Shown here: piece by piece, positions 1 through 8,630 of the stretch
Numbering within the stretch: the first letter of the stretch is position 1
Layout: each line of letters starts with the position of its first letter
Source: Litorimonas sp947503715
Lineage (GTDB): Bacteria > Pseudomonadota > Alphaproteobacteria > Caulobacterales > Maricaulaceae
Reading direction: 5' to 3'
Length of the DNA: 64,000 nucleotides
NCBI RefSeq assembly: GCF_050271975.1
Contig: NZ_CP189850.1
Location: forward strand, 620,001-684,000
The notes under the pieces: model-generated
What the model was told of the DNA's origin: nothing
What the model saw: only the letters and a program-made list of their open reading frames with translations
Database searches by the model: none
Made by a program: the position numbers and the translations under genes

Positions 1-581
1 CGATTACGGCTATCACGACGATTGCCTGCCTTGTCACGACGCCCATTGTTTTAAATCTTTTAATTTCACAACATATGCCTGCGGATTTTATCATGCCGGT
101 CGGACGTATCGCCTTTGAGATTTGTCTTTTCCTTCTTCTTCCTTTGTTTATCGGCATGGTTATATTTGCCAAACTTCCGAACCAGGCGGAGATGATTTCC
201 AAATTTGGTATTTACGGTTCGATTTTCGTCATTGCCCTGATTGTTATCGGATCTGCAGGTGCAGGCCGTTTGGATTTGGAATCTTTTGGCATGACAAATG
301 TTCTGCTCATTCTTGCATTTGCTCTGACCTTATTGAGTTTGAGCGTGATCATTCCGAAGCTTCTCCGTCTCCCCGCTAAAGACGGAACGGCTATTCAGAT
401 AGAAATTACCGTGCGGAATACGAATCTGGGTTTATTATTGACGGCCTCTCTCTTCCCGCCGGGTCATGTTTTAGGCGGGACAGTCCTTATGACGGTCTTG
501 CTCTATGGCGCGATGATGCTGCTCTTAGGCGCAGGATTGATCCTGTATAATCGGCGCGTCCATAAACATATCAAAGCCTGA
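1..581 (+). CDS. Bile acid:sodium symporter (BASS/SBF) family protein, 5'-truncated by window edge
   Basis: The frame is open from base 3 with no stop, and the upstream codons already read as membrane helix, so the gene begins outside the window and the ATG at 75 is internal. What remains is about 192 residues with roughly five hydrophobic segments. The stretch EITVRNTNLGLLLTASLFP resembles the conserved 'E.g.rN..La..ia' region of the BASS family, which moves bile acids and other organic anions with sodium. The substrate cannot be told. It runs co-directionally into hemJ after 37 bases. Family assignment rests on the C-terminal half only, so the exact subfamily is uncertain. Confidence 0.7.
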   Translation, partial: ITAITTIACLVTTPIVLNLLISQHMPADFIMPVGRIAFEICLFLLLPLFIGMVIFAKLPNQAEMISKFGIYGSIFVIALIVIGSAGAGRLDLESFGMTNVLLILAFALTLLSLSVIIPKLLRLPAKDGTAIQIEITVRNTNLGLLLTASLFPPGHVLGGTVLMTVLLYGAMMLLLGAGLILYNRRVHKHIKA

Positions 582-618
582 TCTTTCCATATTCCGCTTT
601 AGAGTCTAAATACCTGTC

Positions 619-1047
619 ATGTTCGATATTCTCTATCCCTGGATCAAAGCCATCCATCTCACAGCTGTTATCTTCTGGATGGCGGGACTGCTCTATCTAC
701 CACGGCTGTTTGTTTATCATTCGGCCGCAGAGATTGGGGGGGAGTTGGAAACACAGATGGAAGAAGCCGAAGTTCGACTCCTAAGAATTATCATGAATCC
801 GGCTATGATTGTTGCGTTTATATTGGGTCTGACATTGCTTCTTGTATATCCGCAACCCATTTCAATTTGGGTAAAGGCTATCCTCGCTTTTGGTCTTATC
901 GGTTATCATGGTTTTTTGGCGAAGACGCGCAAAGAATTTTTAAACGGGGGACGTCCACGGTCTGAAAAGTTCTTCCGAGTGATCAATGAAGTACCACCGA
1001 TCATCACCATCATCATTGTTATTCTGGCGATCGTAAAACCGTTTTAG
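619..1047 (+). CDS. hemJ: Protoporphyrinogen IX oxidase HemJ
   Basis: A 142-residue integral membrane protein with about four transmembrane helices. The start MFDILYPWIKAIHLTAVIFW, with a His at residue 13 and the following GLLYLPRLFVYH segment, is characteristic of the HemJ (UPF0093) family. HemJ oxidises protoporphyrinogen IX to protoporphyrin IX in the inner membrane, the penultimate step of haem synthesis. In alphaproteobacteria hemJ commonly sits beside hemE/hemH and rho; here rho lies about 4 kb downstream with unrelated reverse-strand genes between. Its stop overlaps the convergent DUF922-like gene by four bases. Length is normal for the family. Confidence 0.9.
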   Translation: MFDILYPWIKAIHLTAVIFWMAGLLYLPRLFVYHSAAEIGGELETQMEEAEVRLLRIIMNPAMIVAFILGLTLLLVYPQPISIWVKAILAFGLIGYHGFLAKTRKEFLNGGRPRSEKFFRVINEVPPIITIIIVILAIVKPF

Positions 1048-2228
1048 TTCTGAGTTTCCAACCAGGGAAAAGGCAGCTCGGCATAGGGTAATTCAACCAT
1101 GCCGCGTCGCAGTCCTCCACCATTATAGATGTGATAAACATCTTGGCGGGTTTGAATACTGGCCTCTACGGCTTCCCTGTAGTTGCCGATCTTATCTGCG
1201 AGTTCATCCTCTGACCCTGTGCCGAAAAGGGCATATTCATCCACGGTTTCTGCAAGAATATCCAAGCGAATGCGAAGGTGCCCAAGTTCATGATGGGCGG
1301 CGTTACAGAGCAAGTCATCCCATTTCGCGCGGTCTGATGTGGAGGCCGTTTTATAACTTTCCCAGCGTGGAAGTGTAATGAGAAACCCTGATGTGACACG
1401 GGTTCTATCCACCACAACATCATACCGATTATCTAAACCGGACAGCGTATATGACATGGCGGTTGGTGATAAAATATCAGCGAGCGTGACCGCACCGGGG
1501 CTGCTTGTTTTAATATGCGGTGAGTTATTGGGTCGCGAAGCTCTTATAATTTCCAGAGGTTTGCGTGAGAAAATATCATCTTGCGCCTCGCGGTAAGTCT
1601 CGCCCCTGACATTATAAAATTCGACCAAAGGCTCAACAACCCTGAGCGTGATGCCATTTTCGCTCTTAAAGACATAACTCGGTTGACCTATAAGTTTTGA
1701 TCCCATGCTCGAAATCAGAGGTTCGGTTTGAACCTCCCCTCTTTCTCTCGGACCTAAATTTGCGAGCCTGTTTGGAATATCAAATATTTCAATACCGCAG
1801 GGTGTTTCGCCAATCCAATCATCATCTGTTGCAACCTCATCAAAATTCGGAAGAACAGGCAGTTCAGACTCGTCGGGTATGTCTGTTTGCGGAATCTTTG
1901 GCAGGCTTCGTTTTTCAACGGCGGGAATAATCTTAGGGTCTAATCTCGGTGTGGAAACGGGAATAAATTGAGGGTCAGGCGTCACAGGTTTTTCAACCAC
2001 TGGGACACTGGCAGGCTTTTGTGGCGGTGGTGGAGGGGTTTCAATAACCGGCTTTTCCGGGAGAATGTCGACACGGGTTTCTATCGACGGCGCAGGTTTT
2101 TGTGTCGTAGTTTCTATTGAGTCTGTCTGTGAAGGGAAAAGACCAGTCTCGATCTTCACAACAAATTGCGGGTTCAGGGCCAGTAGAAACAGGCCCATAA
2201 ATGCAAGAGAGAAAAGAAAACCGCGCAT
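1044..2228 (-). CDS. DUF922-like secreted zinc metalloprotease with proline-rich linker
   Basis: A 394-residue protein with an N-terminal hydrophobic segment (residues 3-18) suggesting export or membrane anchoring, then a Pro/Glu/Val-rich linker (about 45-130, including PPPPP). The C-terminal domain (about 138-394) starts with GETPCG, contains a YNVRGETYREAQDDIFSRKP segment, a 'LPRW..Y.TA' strand and HHELGH at 312-317, a zinc-protease signature. This layout matches DUF922 (putative secreted Zn protease). It is a clear paralogue of the gene at 36780-37571, sharing GETPCG, the F.RKP/F.RRP motif, LPRW/SPELTLADW-like segments, AHHE.GH and a terminal FPWL. Substrate unknown. The paralogue lacks the proline-rich linker. 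Confidence 0.7.
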   Translation of the reverse strand: MRGFLFSLAFMGLFLLALNPQFVVKIETGLFPSQTDSIETTTQKPAPSIETRVDILPEKPVIETPPPPPQKPASVPVVEKPVTPDPQFIPVSTPRLDPKIIPAVEKRSLPKIPQTDIPDESELPVLPNFDEVATDDDWIGETPCGIEIFDIPNRLANLGPRERGEVQTEPLISSMGSKLIGQPSYVFKSENGITLRVVEPLVEFYNVRGETYREAQDDIFSRKPLEIIRASRPNNSPHIKTSSPGAVTLADILSPTAMSYTLSGLDNRYDVVVDRTRVTSGFLITLPRWESYKTASTSDRAKWDDLLCNAAHHELGHLRIRLDILAETVDEYALFGTGSEDELADKIGNYREAVEASIQTRQDVYHIYNGGGLRRGMVELPYAELPFPWLETQN

Positions 2229-2290
2229 GTGTTTTATTCGGGCGAATGCGGCGCCTTATCAAGACAAAGCTGCAGTCAGAAAGATTACGT

Positions 2291-3094
2291 TTATTTAAAA
2301 ACGAAGCGCGATAGCCCTTCCGCTTCAAAAGGCGTCCACTCATTTTCCGGCTGGGCAAGGCGGTCCGCTAACGCATACATGACGAGTGGATTGACGCCCA
2401 GGCCGATATGACTGGCCGGGACGCAGATATTTTCAGAGGGTGTTTTTCCGGGGCGTTGGATGGAACCTTTCCACGCGACGACGCCATCTGTCTTTGTATA
2501 GATAGAGGTTGTCGGCACGGGTGGTGCCGTTGCAATCGTGCTCAGGCGCGTTTTCATCGCGCTGTCCGGTTTTCCGTTCAGGGCTTCATACAGACGCCGG
2601 GCATTGGAATGATCCAACTCCCCAGAAATCGGACTGCCGAGGGAGATGACACTGCGGACCATATCCGGATTGGATTTCGCCACCTCGCGGACGAAAACAC
2701 CGCCAAGGCTCCATCCGACAAGGGAGACTTTTTGACCGTGTTCTTTGTAAACCTTTTCCAGCAACACATTCATCTTGGCTTCGCGTGTGTCGTTGAATTT
2801 AAGGTTTCGGCCCAGACCCCAGCCATAGGTTTTATACCCCAAGCGGCTGAACAGTTTACGCATGGGTTTGGTTGACCGGTCACTCGCAAAGAAGCCGGGG
2901 AAAAAGATGACCGGATGTCCGTCACCTTTTGGTAACCGCCGCAACAGACGCCGCATGAAGACAAAGCTTGTTAATTCAACAGACGCCCGCCCGCCTTCTG
3001 TGAGCGTCCAGAACAGGGCCGGACCCTTACGGGACAGGCCAAGTTGTGCTGCGCCTTGTGGTGCTATTTTAGAAGAGGTGAGCGAGATGGCCAT
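2291..3094 (-). CDS. Alpha/beta-fold hydrolase (lipase-like)
   Basis: A 267-residue protein. FFPGF near residue 64 is the oxyanion-region strand and GWSLGG (127-132) carries the nucleophile Ser129; HIGLG near residue 230 is the likely catalytic His. The pattern fits PGAP1-like/triacylglycerol-lipase-type alpha/beta hydrolases. No signal peptide is visible. A good ribosome-binding site (AAGGA) lies just upstream of the ATG. The gene follows the wax ester synthase/DGAT gene on the same strand after about 60 bases, so a role in storage-lipid or acyl-ester turnover is plausible, but that is inferred from neighbourhood only. Confidence 0.75.
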   Translation of the reverse strand: MAISLTSSKIAPQGAAQLGLSRKGPALFWTLTEGGRASVELTSFVFMRRLLRRLPKGDGHPVIFFPGFFASDRSTKPMRKLFSRLGYKTYGWGLGRNLKFNDTREAKMNVLLEKVYKEHGQKVSLVGWSLGGVFVREVAKSNPDMVRSVISLGSPISGELDHSNARRLYEALNGKPDSAMKTRLSTIATAPPVPTTSIYTKTDGVVAWKGSIQRPGKTPSENICVPASHIGLGVNPLVMYALADRLAQPENEWTPFEAEGLSRFVFK

Positions 3095-3156
3095 AATTTA
3101 TCCTTTGAAACGCCGTAGCGTCCCCTGATTTGCCTGACAAAATGTAAAGACAGCGT

Positions 3157-4716
3157 TTACTGTGTTTTCGCAGATCCGTTTGCGGGCTTGGTCTTCGGCG
3201 CGGGCACGTTTTTTTCCGTTGTCATTTTCTTTTTGATAGCGGATTTTTTGACATCTTTTTTCGCCAGCTTTTCCGCACGCGCGGCGGCCAACTTTTCAAT
3301 ATCACTAACAGCTTCCATATGGGCATCGAAACTGTCTTGAATACATTGCGAATAGAAATCCGGATCCGGGATCGCGCTGCGACAGGCGGTGAAAGTCAGG
3401 GTCACGTCATTGACAAAACTATGCACGACATGGCCGAGCTTCACGCCGTCAACGAGACAGAGCATGCCGTAAAGCCCGACAAGTTGCGCGCCCGTCGAAT
3501 AAATGGGCACGGGCGGGCCTGGAACATTGGTGACAACCGTATTGATCACGGGCTTGACGTGATCGGCGAGTTTGAGCTGCGAGAAGATTTTCGCACCCAT
3601 ATTCATCACCGGGGCAGGCGTGAGTTTCGCCATTTCCGTCATTTGCCGGGCGCCCAGCGCATGGGTGAAGCTTTTGGCTTTGACGGTTTCTTCCGTCACA
3701 TATTTCATCCGTTCTGCCGCGGACGGGATGTGAGACCCCAGCGGCACAAACATGGCCGAGACCTGATTGCCCATCGTGTTCTTTTCTTTTTCATCCCGCA
3801 CGGAAATCGGGGCCATTGCCGTCACAGAGCTTTCGGGATTTTCAGCATAATGATCGAGATAATTCCGCATGGCCCCGCCAACGATGGAGAGCATCACATC
3901 ATTGAGCTTTGAGCCCTCTGCCAGAGCGCGAATGCGCTTGATATCTTTTATGGGAAAGCTCCGCGCATCAATCATGCGGTGCGGGGAGACCGTACCGTTA
4001 AACCGTGTCTTGGGGGCTTTGATGAGCGCGTTGAAATCGAACTCTTTCTTGATCAGACCTTTGGTCGCGCGGAACAGGCCCGGCACAGTATGGCGAATGG
4101 CTTTGGCTTGGCGGACCGGGTTAATCAGATTCCGCCCATAGCCCCGTGCAAACATACCAATCTGACTGGGATCCGCTTCTGGACGCCAATTATCAAGCTG
4201 TGCAGGCGGCGCTTCATTGGGTGATAAAGTGTGCAGCACATTCATCAGATCGACACCCGATACACCGTCAATCGCGGCATGATGGACTTTCGTGATAATC
4301 GCGTAGGAGCCCTTTGGAACGCCGTCAATATTATCCAACCCTTCGACAACTGTGAATTCCCAAGGTGGGCGTGAGAGGTCGAGCGGGCGCGCAAAAATCC
4401 GCGCGGCCTGAATACAGAGCTGACGCCAATCCCCGGGTTTGGGCAGGGCGATATGACGGATATGATATTCAATATCAAATGCGCTGTCCTGCACCCAATA
4501 AGGATAATCAATGCCGAAAGGAACCTTTACCATTTTCTGGCGCATCGTGTCAGACATGCTGAGGCGCGATTCAATAAAAGAGAGAATATCCTTAAACCGG
4601 ACAAACCCCCCGTCTGCCGTGGAGGGATCATAAATGAGAATAGAGCCGATATGGACCGGCGCGATGGGCCGTTCCATTGAGACAAAAACAGTGTCCAAGC
4701 CTTGCATCTGTTTCAT
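3157..4716 (-). CDS. Wax ester synthase/diacylglycerol O-acyltransferase (WS/DGAT)
   Basis: A 519-residue protein of the bacterial WS/DGAT family, which transfers fatty acyl groups from acyl-CoA to fatty alcohols or diacylglycerol to make neutral storage lipids. The catalytic HHxxxDG motif is present as HHAAIDG at 145-151, the N-terminal 'MERPIAPVHIG' stretch is typical, and the C-terminal NVPGPPVPIY motif is present. The last 50 residues are Lys/Ala-rich and low in complexity, a tail not needed for catalysis. A strong GGGGAG ribosome-binding site precedes the ATG. It is divergent from rho and probably co-transcribed with the downstream hydrolase. Confidence 0.9.
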   Translation of the reverse strand: MKQMQGLDTVFVSMERPIAPVHIGSILIYDPSTADGGFVRFKDILSFIESRLSMSDTMRQKMVKVPFGIDYPYWVQDSAFDIEYHIRHIALPKPGDWRQLCIQAARIFARPLDLSRPPWEFTVVEGLDNIDGVPKGSYAIITKVHHAAIDGVSGVDLMNVLHTLSPNEAPPAQLDNWRPEADPSQIGMFARGYGRNLINPVRQAKAIRHTVPGLFRATKGLIKKEFDFNALIKAPKTRFNGTVSPHRMIDARSFPIKDIKRIRALAEGSKLNDVMLSIVGGAMRNYLDHYAENPESSVTAMAPISVRDEKEKNTMGNQVSAMFVPLGSHIPSAAERMKYVTEETVKAKSFTHALGARQMTEMAKLTPAPVMNMGAKIFSQLKLADHVKPVINTVVTNVPGPPVPIYSTGAQLVGLYGMLCLVDGVKLGHVVHSFVNDVTLTFTACRSAIPDPDFYSQCIQDSFDAHMEAVSDIEKLAAARAEKLAKKDVKKSAIKKKMTTEKNVPAPKTKPANGSAKTQ

Positions 4717-4994
4717 AATTTACTCCCCAATCTTTGCGATTTTTTCGTCATTATTGATTGTAGTTAGAAACAGCACCCTAAATCGCAACAAGTCAAGCAG
4801 CTCGCGCGGAGGGCTTTTCATAGCAGGGCAGCTTCAGGCTTGACGAAGTGAAGGCTTTCGACCATATCGAGTCTACGAAGCAGGCCGTTCTGGTCCTGTC
4901 GCCCTCCCAATTTGTATATGAGACACGCCAAAGCGACACTCACAAGATATGGAATATATCAGGGACGGCTCCATTTCCCAAAGTGATTACCCAA

Positions 4995-6293
4995 ATGACA
5001 AACCTACTTGAACAAGACCTCGACGAGATGGAGACCATCTCCCTCGACGATCTCAAAAAATTAAAACCCGCCGAACTTATCAAATTTGCTGAAGAAGTCG
5101 GGATTGAAAACGCGGCCTCCATGCGCAAGCAGGACATCTTTTTTGCCGTTCTAAAAGATCTCGCTGAAGATGAAGTCCGTACTGATGGGTCCGGTGTGTT
5201 GGAACAACTCCAGGACGGCTTCGGTTTCCTGCGCGCGCCCGATGCAAACTATCTGCCCGGTCCCGATGATATTTATGTCGACCCGAAACTTATTCGTAAA
5301 TTCGGTTTGCGCACCGGCGATACGGTCAGCGGACAGATTGCCAGCCCCAAAGATAATGAGAAATATTTTGCGCTGAGCGAAGTCACATCTATTAACTTCT
5401 CCTCCGTCGCGGATGCCCGCAACAAAGTGCATTTCGATAATCTGACGCCGCTCTATCCGGATGAGCGCTTCCAAATGGAAATCGAAGACCCGTCGCTGAA
5501 AGATAATTCCGGCCGCGTCATCGATATTGTCTCGCCGATTGGTAAGGGGCAACGCGCCTTGATCGTCGCGCCGCCGCGTACGGGTAAAACCGTTCTGCTG
5601 CAAAATATCGCCCATTCTATCGAACGCAATCATCCTGAATGTTACGTTCTCGTCCTGCTAATCGATGAGCGTCCCGAAGAAGTCACCGACATGCAGCGCA
5701 GTGTGAAGGGCGAGGTCGTTTCCTCTACATTTGACGAACCGCCTACCCGCCATGTTCAAGTCGCAGAAATGGTCATCCAGAAGGCCAAACGCCTGACGGA
5801 AAACGGCAAGGATGTCGTTATCCTGCTCGACTCGATCACACGTTTAGGTCGCGCCTATAACACGGTCGTGCCAAGCTCCGGCAAGGTCCTGACCGGTGGT
5901 GTGGATGCCAATGCCCTACAACGTCCGAAACGGTTCTTTGGTGCCGCGCGGAATATCGAAGAAGGGGGGTCTCTGACGATTATTGCGACGGCCCTGATCG
6001 ATACGGGTTCCCGCATGGATGAAGTGATCTTTGAGGAATTCAAAGGCACGGGTAACTCGGAAATCGTGCTCGACCGAAAAGTCGCGGATAAGCGTATTTT
6101 CCCCGCCATCGACGTCACAAAATCCGGCACTCGGAAGGAAGAGCTTCTCGTCCCGGCGGATGAACTACAAAAAACCTACGTCCTCCGCCGTATCCTCAAC
6201 CCGATGGGGACAATGGACGCGATTGAGTTTTTACTGTCGAAATTGAAAGATAATAAATCTAATGCGGACTTCTTTGATTCAATGAATACTTAA
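4995..6293 (+). CDS. rho: Transcription termination factor Rho
   Basis: Hexameric RNA helicase that terminates transcription. From ATG 4995 the protein is 432 residues: Rho N-terminal helical domain (SLDDLKKLKPAEL...), cold-shock-type RNA-binding domain (GVLEQLQDGFGFLR), Walker A (APPRTGKT), Walker B (VVILLDSITR) and the C-terminal Q/R-loop region. The frame stays open upstream to a GTG at 4848, but those 49 residues do not resemble Rho and have no alphaproteobacterial counterpart known to me, so a start at 4995 (or ATG 5028, MET-ISLDDL) is preferred. Neither start has a strong ribosome-binding site. In related genomes rho is followed by mnmE and par genes; here a lipoprotein gene follows. 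Confidence 0.95.
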   Translation: MTNLLEQDLDEMETISLDDLKKLKPAELIKFAEEVGIENAASMRKQDIFFAVLKDLAEDEVRTDGSGVLEQLQDGFGFLRAPDANYLPGPDDIYVDPKLIRKFGLRTGDTVSGQIASPKDNEKYFALSEVTSINFSSVADARNKVHFDNLTPLYPDERFQMEIEDPSLKDNSGRVIDIVSPIGKGQRALIVAPPRTGKTVLLQNIAHSIERNHPECYVLVLLIDERPEEVTDMQRSVKGEVVSSTFDEPPTRHVQVAEMVIQKAKRLTENGKDVVILLDSITRLGRAYNTVVPSSGKVLTGGVDANALQRPKRFFGAARNIEEGGSLTIIATALIDTGSRMDEVIFEEFKGTGNSEIVLDRKVADKRIFPAIDVTKSGTRKEELLVPADELQKTYVLRRILNPMGTMDAIEFLLSKLKDNKSNADFFDSMNT

Positions 6294-6367
6294 GGCCTTT
6301 TTTAAGATTGTTATTTGACTTAACAAATCATTTGTTCCGATAGGTATTTAAAAGTTTGTGAGGTTAA

Positions 6368-6814
6368 ATGCATCTAAAGTTTGAATTGATCTTTGTTGGT
6401 ACTGCATTGGCCGTACTCACAGCCTGTGCGGCCCCTGCCTCTACACGCGAGGCCCCGGATGCCGGTGCCATGGTGAAGGCCGAACCTGTTATGACCAAAA
6501 AAGCGGATCATAAAGAAATGGATCATAAAGGGGCTTCAAACCACGCACCCTATGGTCATGCCAGTGCACAATATGTGTGTGATGGTAGAGAGCTTTTGAC
6601 CCAGTTTACGAAAGAGGCCAGCATTCTCAGCTATGATGGTGTTGAGGCAGATGTGACGCTTGTTTCCACAGCTGCGGGTGAAGTTTTAACGGGAACACTC
6701 GATGGACGTGCAGTAAAATTTGACGCTGAAGCCCATCGCGCAACATTCAAAATCGCAGATCAAACGCTGATGTGTGAAAAAATTACCTGCGTTCCGTTGG
6801 GTAGACCTCTTTAA
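6368..6814 (+). CDS. Small lipoprotein with MliC-like C-terminal domain
   Basis: A 148-residue protein with a signal peptide and lipobox (LTAC, Cys at residue 20), then a low-complexity His/Lys/Asp-rich stretch (KADHKEMDHKGASNH) that might bind metal. The C-terminal part starts YVCDGRELL and ends LMCEKITC; the paired cysteines, the 'DGRAVKF' strand and the size recall MliC-family inhibitors of C-type lysozyme. That assignment is tentative. A GAGG ribosome-binding site lies at -9. It stands alone between rho and a convergent membrane-protein gene. Confidence 0.6.
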   Translation: MHLKFELIFVGTALAVLTACAAPASTREAPDAGAMVKAEPVMTKKADHKEMDHKGASNHAPYGHASAQYVCDGRELLTQFTKEASILSYDGVEADVTLVSTAAGEVLTGTLDGRAVKFDAEAHRATFKIADQTLMCEKITCVPLGRPL

Positions 6815-6821
6815 ATATAAC

Positions 6822-7316
6822 TTACGCGGTTTTTTCAGTTTTTGCGCTAAGTTTCGCAAAGACAAAACCACCTAACCCGCCCGCCAATATTTGCATGGAA
6901 ATACCCGCCATGTCCCGTGCGCCTGCGATGATATGAATATCGAAGAAATTGGCTTTCATCGCGAAGAGCATAACGAAGATCGCCGCAGCCCCTGCAACAG
7001 CATAGATAACGGGGCGTCCGAATTTGGCGAAGCGATAAACGAGCCCACCTGCCAGAAAAGCGATGACAAAAGCCAGCGCGATAAAGATAGCATAAAGCGT
7101 GCCGAGATGGGAGACATCATATCCCGTCATGACTAACCGTTCTCCGAAAGAGATATCCGCCCCAATCCCACCCAGCCGTGCAATAACGTTCTGCGTCTGG
7201 AAAATGACGCCTAGAATGGCCGTTACCACAACAGCTAATATCCACGCAGGGGCATTCTTGATTAGACTCACAAGCCAAGCCTGAATAATTTCTAGTATGC
7301 GTTTCGTTACAGTCAT
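6822..7316 (-). CDS. Predicted four-helix inner-membrane protein, unknown function
   Basis: Not recognised. From the ATG at 7316 the protein is 164 residues with four hydrophobic helices (about 20-38, 68-90, 96-118 and 130-150) and a Lys-rich C-terminus. The frame is open further upstream, but an AAGGGAG ribosome-binding site about six bases before 7316 makes this start (or the adjacent ATG at 7322) far more likely than the upstream one. It is convergent with the lipoprotein gene (8-base gap) and divergent from the sugar dehydrogenase gene. No motif suggests a substrate or partner. Confidence 0.65.
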   Translation of the reverse strand: MTVTKRILEIIQAWLVSLIKNAPAWILAVVVTAILGVIFQTQNVIARLGGIGADISFGERLVMTGYDVSHLGTLYAIFIALAFVIAFLAGGLVYRFAKFGRPVIYAVAGAAAIFVMLFAMKANFFDIHIIAGARDMAGISMQILAGGLGGFVFAKLSAKTEKTA

Positions 7317-7382
7317 CGTCATCTCCCTTGCGCTCGAAATAGCTATGGCTAAGACTGCGGGCAGGTCAAGCCGGAGACACCC

Positions 7383-8573
7383 ATGCGTAAATTGATGATG
7401 ATGAGTGCGGCCCTTATTTTGTCGGGGTGTTTGGAACCACAAAACGCGCCTGAATTGACGGAGCGTTCTTCCACGGAATTTAATGCTGAAACATTGGCTG
7501 AAGGCATGACGCGCCCTTGGGCTGTTGCAGAAATCCCACAAGAGGCGGGTGGTGGTTTTCTCGTCACGGAAATTGCAGGCGGTATTTTGCGCGTCGTGGA
7601 CGGAACATCAACAGCTCTGGCGTGGAGTGGCGGGCCCGCATTCGCGCCCGAAGATCTCTTTGTCTCGGGGCAGGGTGGGATGTTGGATATTGCTCCCGCG
7701 CCGGACTTTCCTGAAACGCATGAGGTTTATCTCTCTTATGCTTATGGCAATTCTGACGCGAACGGGACAGCGCTTGTCCGGGCGCGCTTGGACGCGACCA
7801 CATTGGCAAACCCGACTGTCATTTTCCGTGCCAGCCCGCCGAAACAGGCGGCGTCGCATTTTGGCGGACGCATAGCTTTTCTTCCCGATGACACACTTGT
7901 TCTGTCTCTCGGGGACGGCTTCGCCTATCGCGAGGACGCGCAGAAAGCTGACACACATCTGGGGAAGCTCATCCGCCTGACCCGTGATGGCGGGGTGCCG
8001 GAGGACAATCCGTTTAAGGGGCAGGAGAAGGACGGCGTCGCCTTCAAGCCGCAAATCTATTCCATGGGTCACCGCAATGTGCAGGGCTTGGCCATTGACC
8101 CCGAGACAGGCGTCCTTTGGGAACATGAACACGGCCCGCGCGGTGGTGACGAGTTAAACCGGATCGAAGCAGGCGCAAATTACGGGTGGCCCCTCGCCAC
8201 AAAAGGCCTGGATTATCAGGGCGCAAAGATCACCCCTTTTCAAACTTTTGAAGGGATGATCGATGGGACTCACGGCTGGACACCTTCCATCGCGCCGTCG
8301 GGACTCGCCATCTATCGCGGGGACCTGTTCCCGGATTGGAACGGTGACGCGCTGGTCGGCGGCTTGGCCAGCCGTGACCTCCGTCGTGTCGATTTGGAGA
8401 ACGGAAAAAGCGTCGGTGAAGAAGACCTGCTCTCCGATCTGGGCGGTCGCGTGCGGGACGTGCGTGTGGCGTCAGATGGGGCGGTGCTGGTCCTGATCGA
8501 AGCGTCCGACTTGGACGGTGACGGCGAGGACGATCCCGATTCCGGACAACTCCTGCGGTTAAGCCCGAAATAA
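7383..8573 (+). CDS. PQQ-dependent sugar dehydrogenase family lipoprotein (GDH-B/YliI-like)
   Basis: A 396-residue protein with a lipoprotein signal (LILSGC, Cys16). The six-bladed beta-propeller of the glucose/sorbosone dehydrogenase family is evident: PWAVAEIP, GQGGMLDIAPAPDFP, HFGGRIAFLPDDTLVLSLGDG, LGKLIRL, GHRNVQGLAIDP, the HEHGPRGGDELNRI calcium/PQQ-site segment and NYGWP. These enzymes oxidise aldoses at the periplasmic face using PQQ. No PQQ biosynthesis gene is in the window, so cofactor supply is unknown. The C-terminal SDLDGDGEDDPDSG stretch is Asp-rich and could bind calcium. A GGAGA ribosome-binding site is well placed. Confidence 0.88.
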   Translation: MRKLMMMSAALILSGCLEPQNAPELTERSSTEFNAETLAEGMTRPWAVAEIPQEAGGGFLVTEIAGGILRVVDGTSTALAWSGGPAFAPEDLFVSGQGGMLDIAPAPDFPETHEVYLSYAYGNSDANGTALVRARLDATTLANPTVIFRASPPKQAASHFGGRIAFLPDDTLVLSLGDGFAYREDAQKADTHLGKLIRLTRDGGVPEDNPFKGQEKDGVAFKPQIYSMGHRNVQGLAIDPETGVLWEHEHGPRGGDELNRIEAGANYGWPLATKGLDYQGAKITPFQTFEGMIDGTHGWTPSIAPSGLAIYRGDLFPDWNGDALVGGLASRDLRRVDLENGKSVGEEDLLSDLGGRVRDVRVASDGAVLVLIEASDLDGDGEDDPDSGQLLRLSPK

Positions 8574-8581
8574 CGGAAAGT

Positions 8582-8597
8582 TTAAGTTCGGCTTAAC
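8582..8597 (+). promoter_or_regulatory. CtrA-type binding site
   Basis: TTAA-GTTCGGC-TTAAC is a perfect match to the TTAA-N7-TTAAC consensus of CtrA, the cell-cycle master regulator of alphaproteobacteria. It sits 33 bases before the start of the C39-like lipoprotein gene, the usual distance for a site overlapping the -35 region, and 8 bases after the stop of the sugar dehydrogenase gene. The function as an activator or repressor site is inferred. Confidence 0.6.
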
Positions 8598-8630
8598 CAA
8601 GCGGTCAGGACTGGCTGTTAGGGCAGAACC

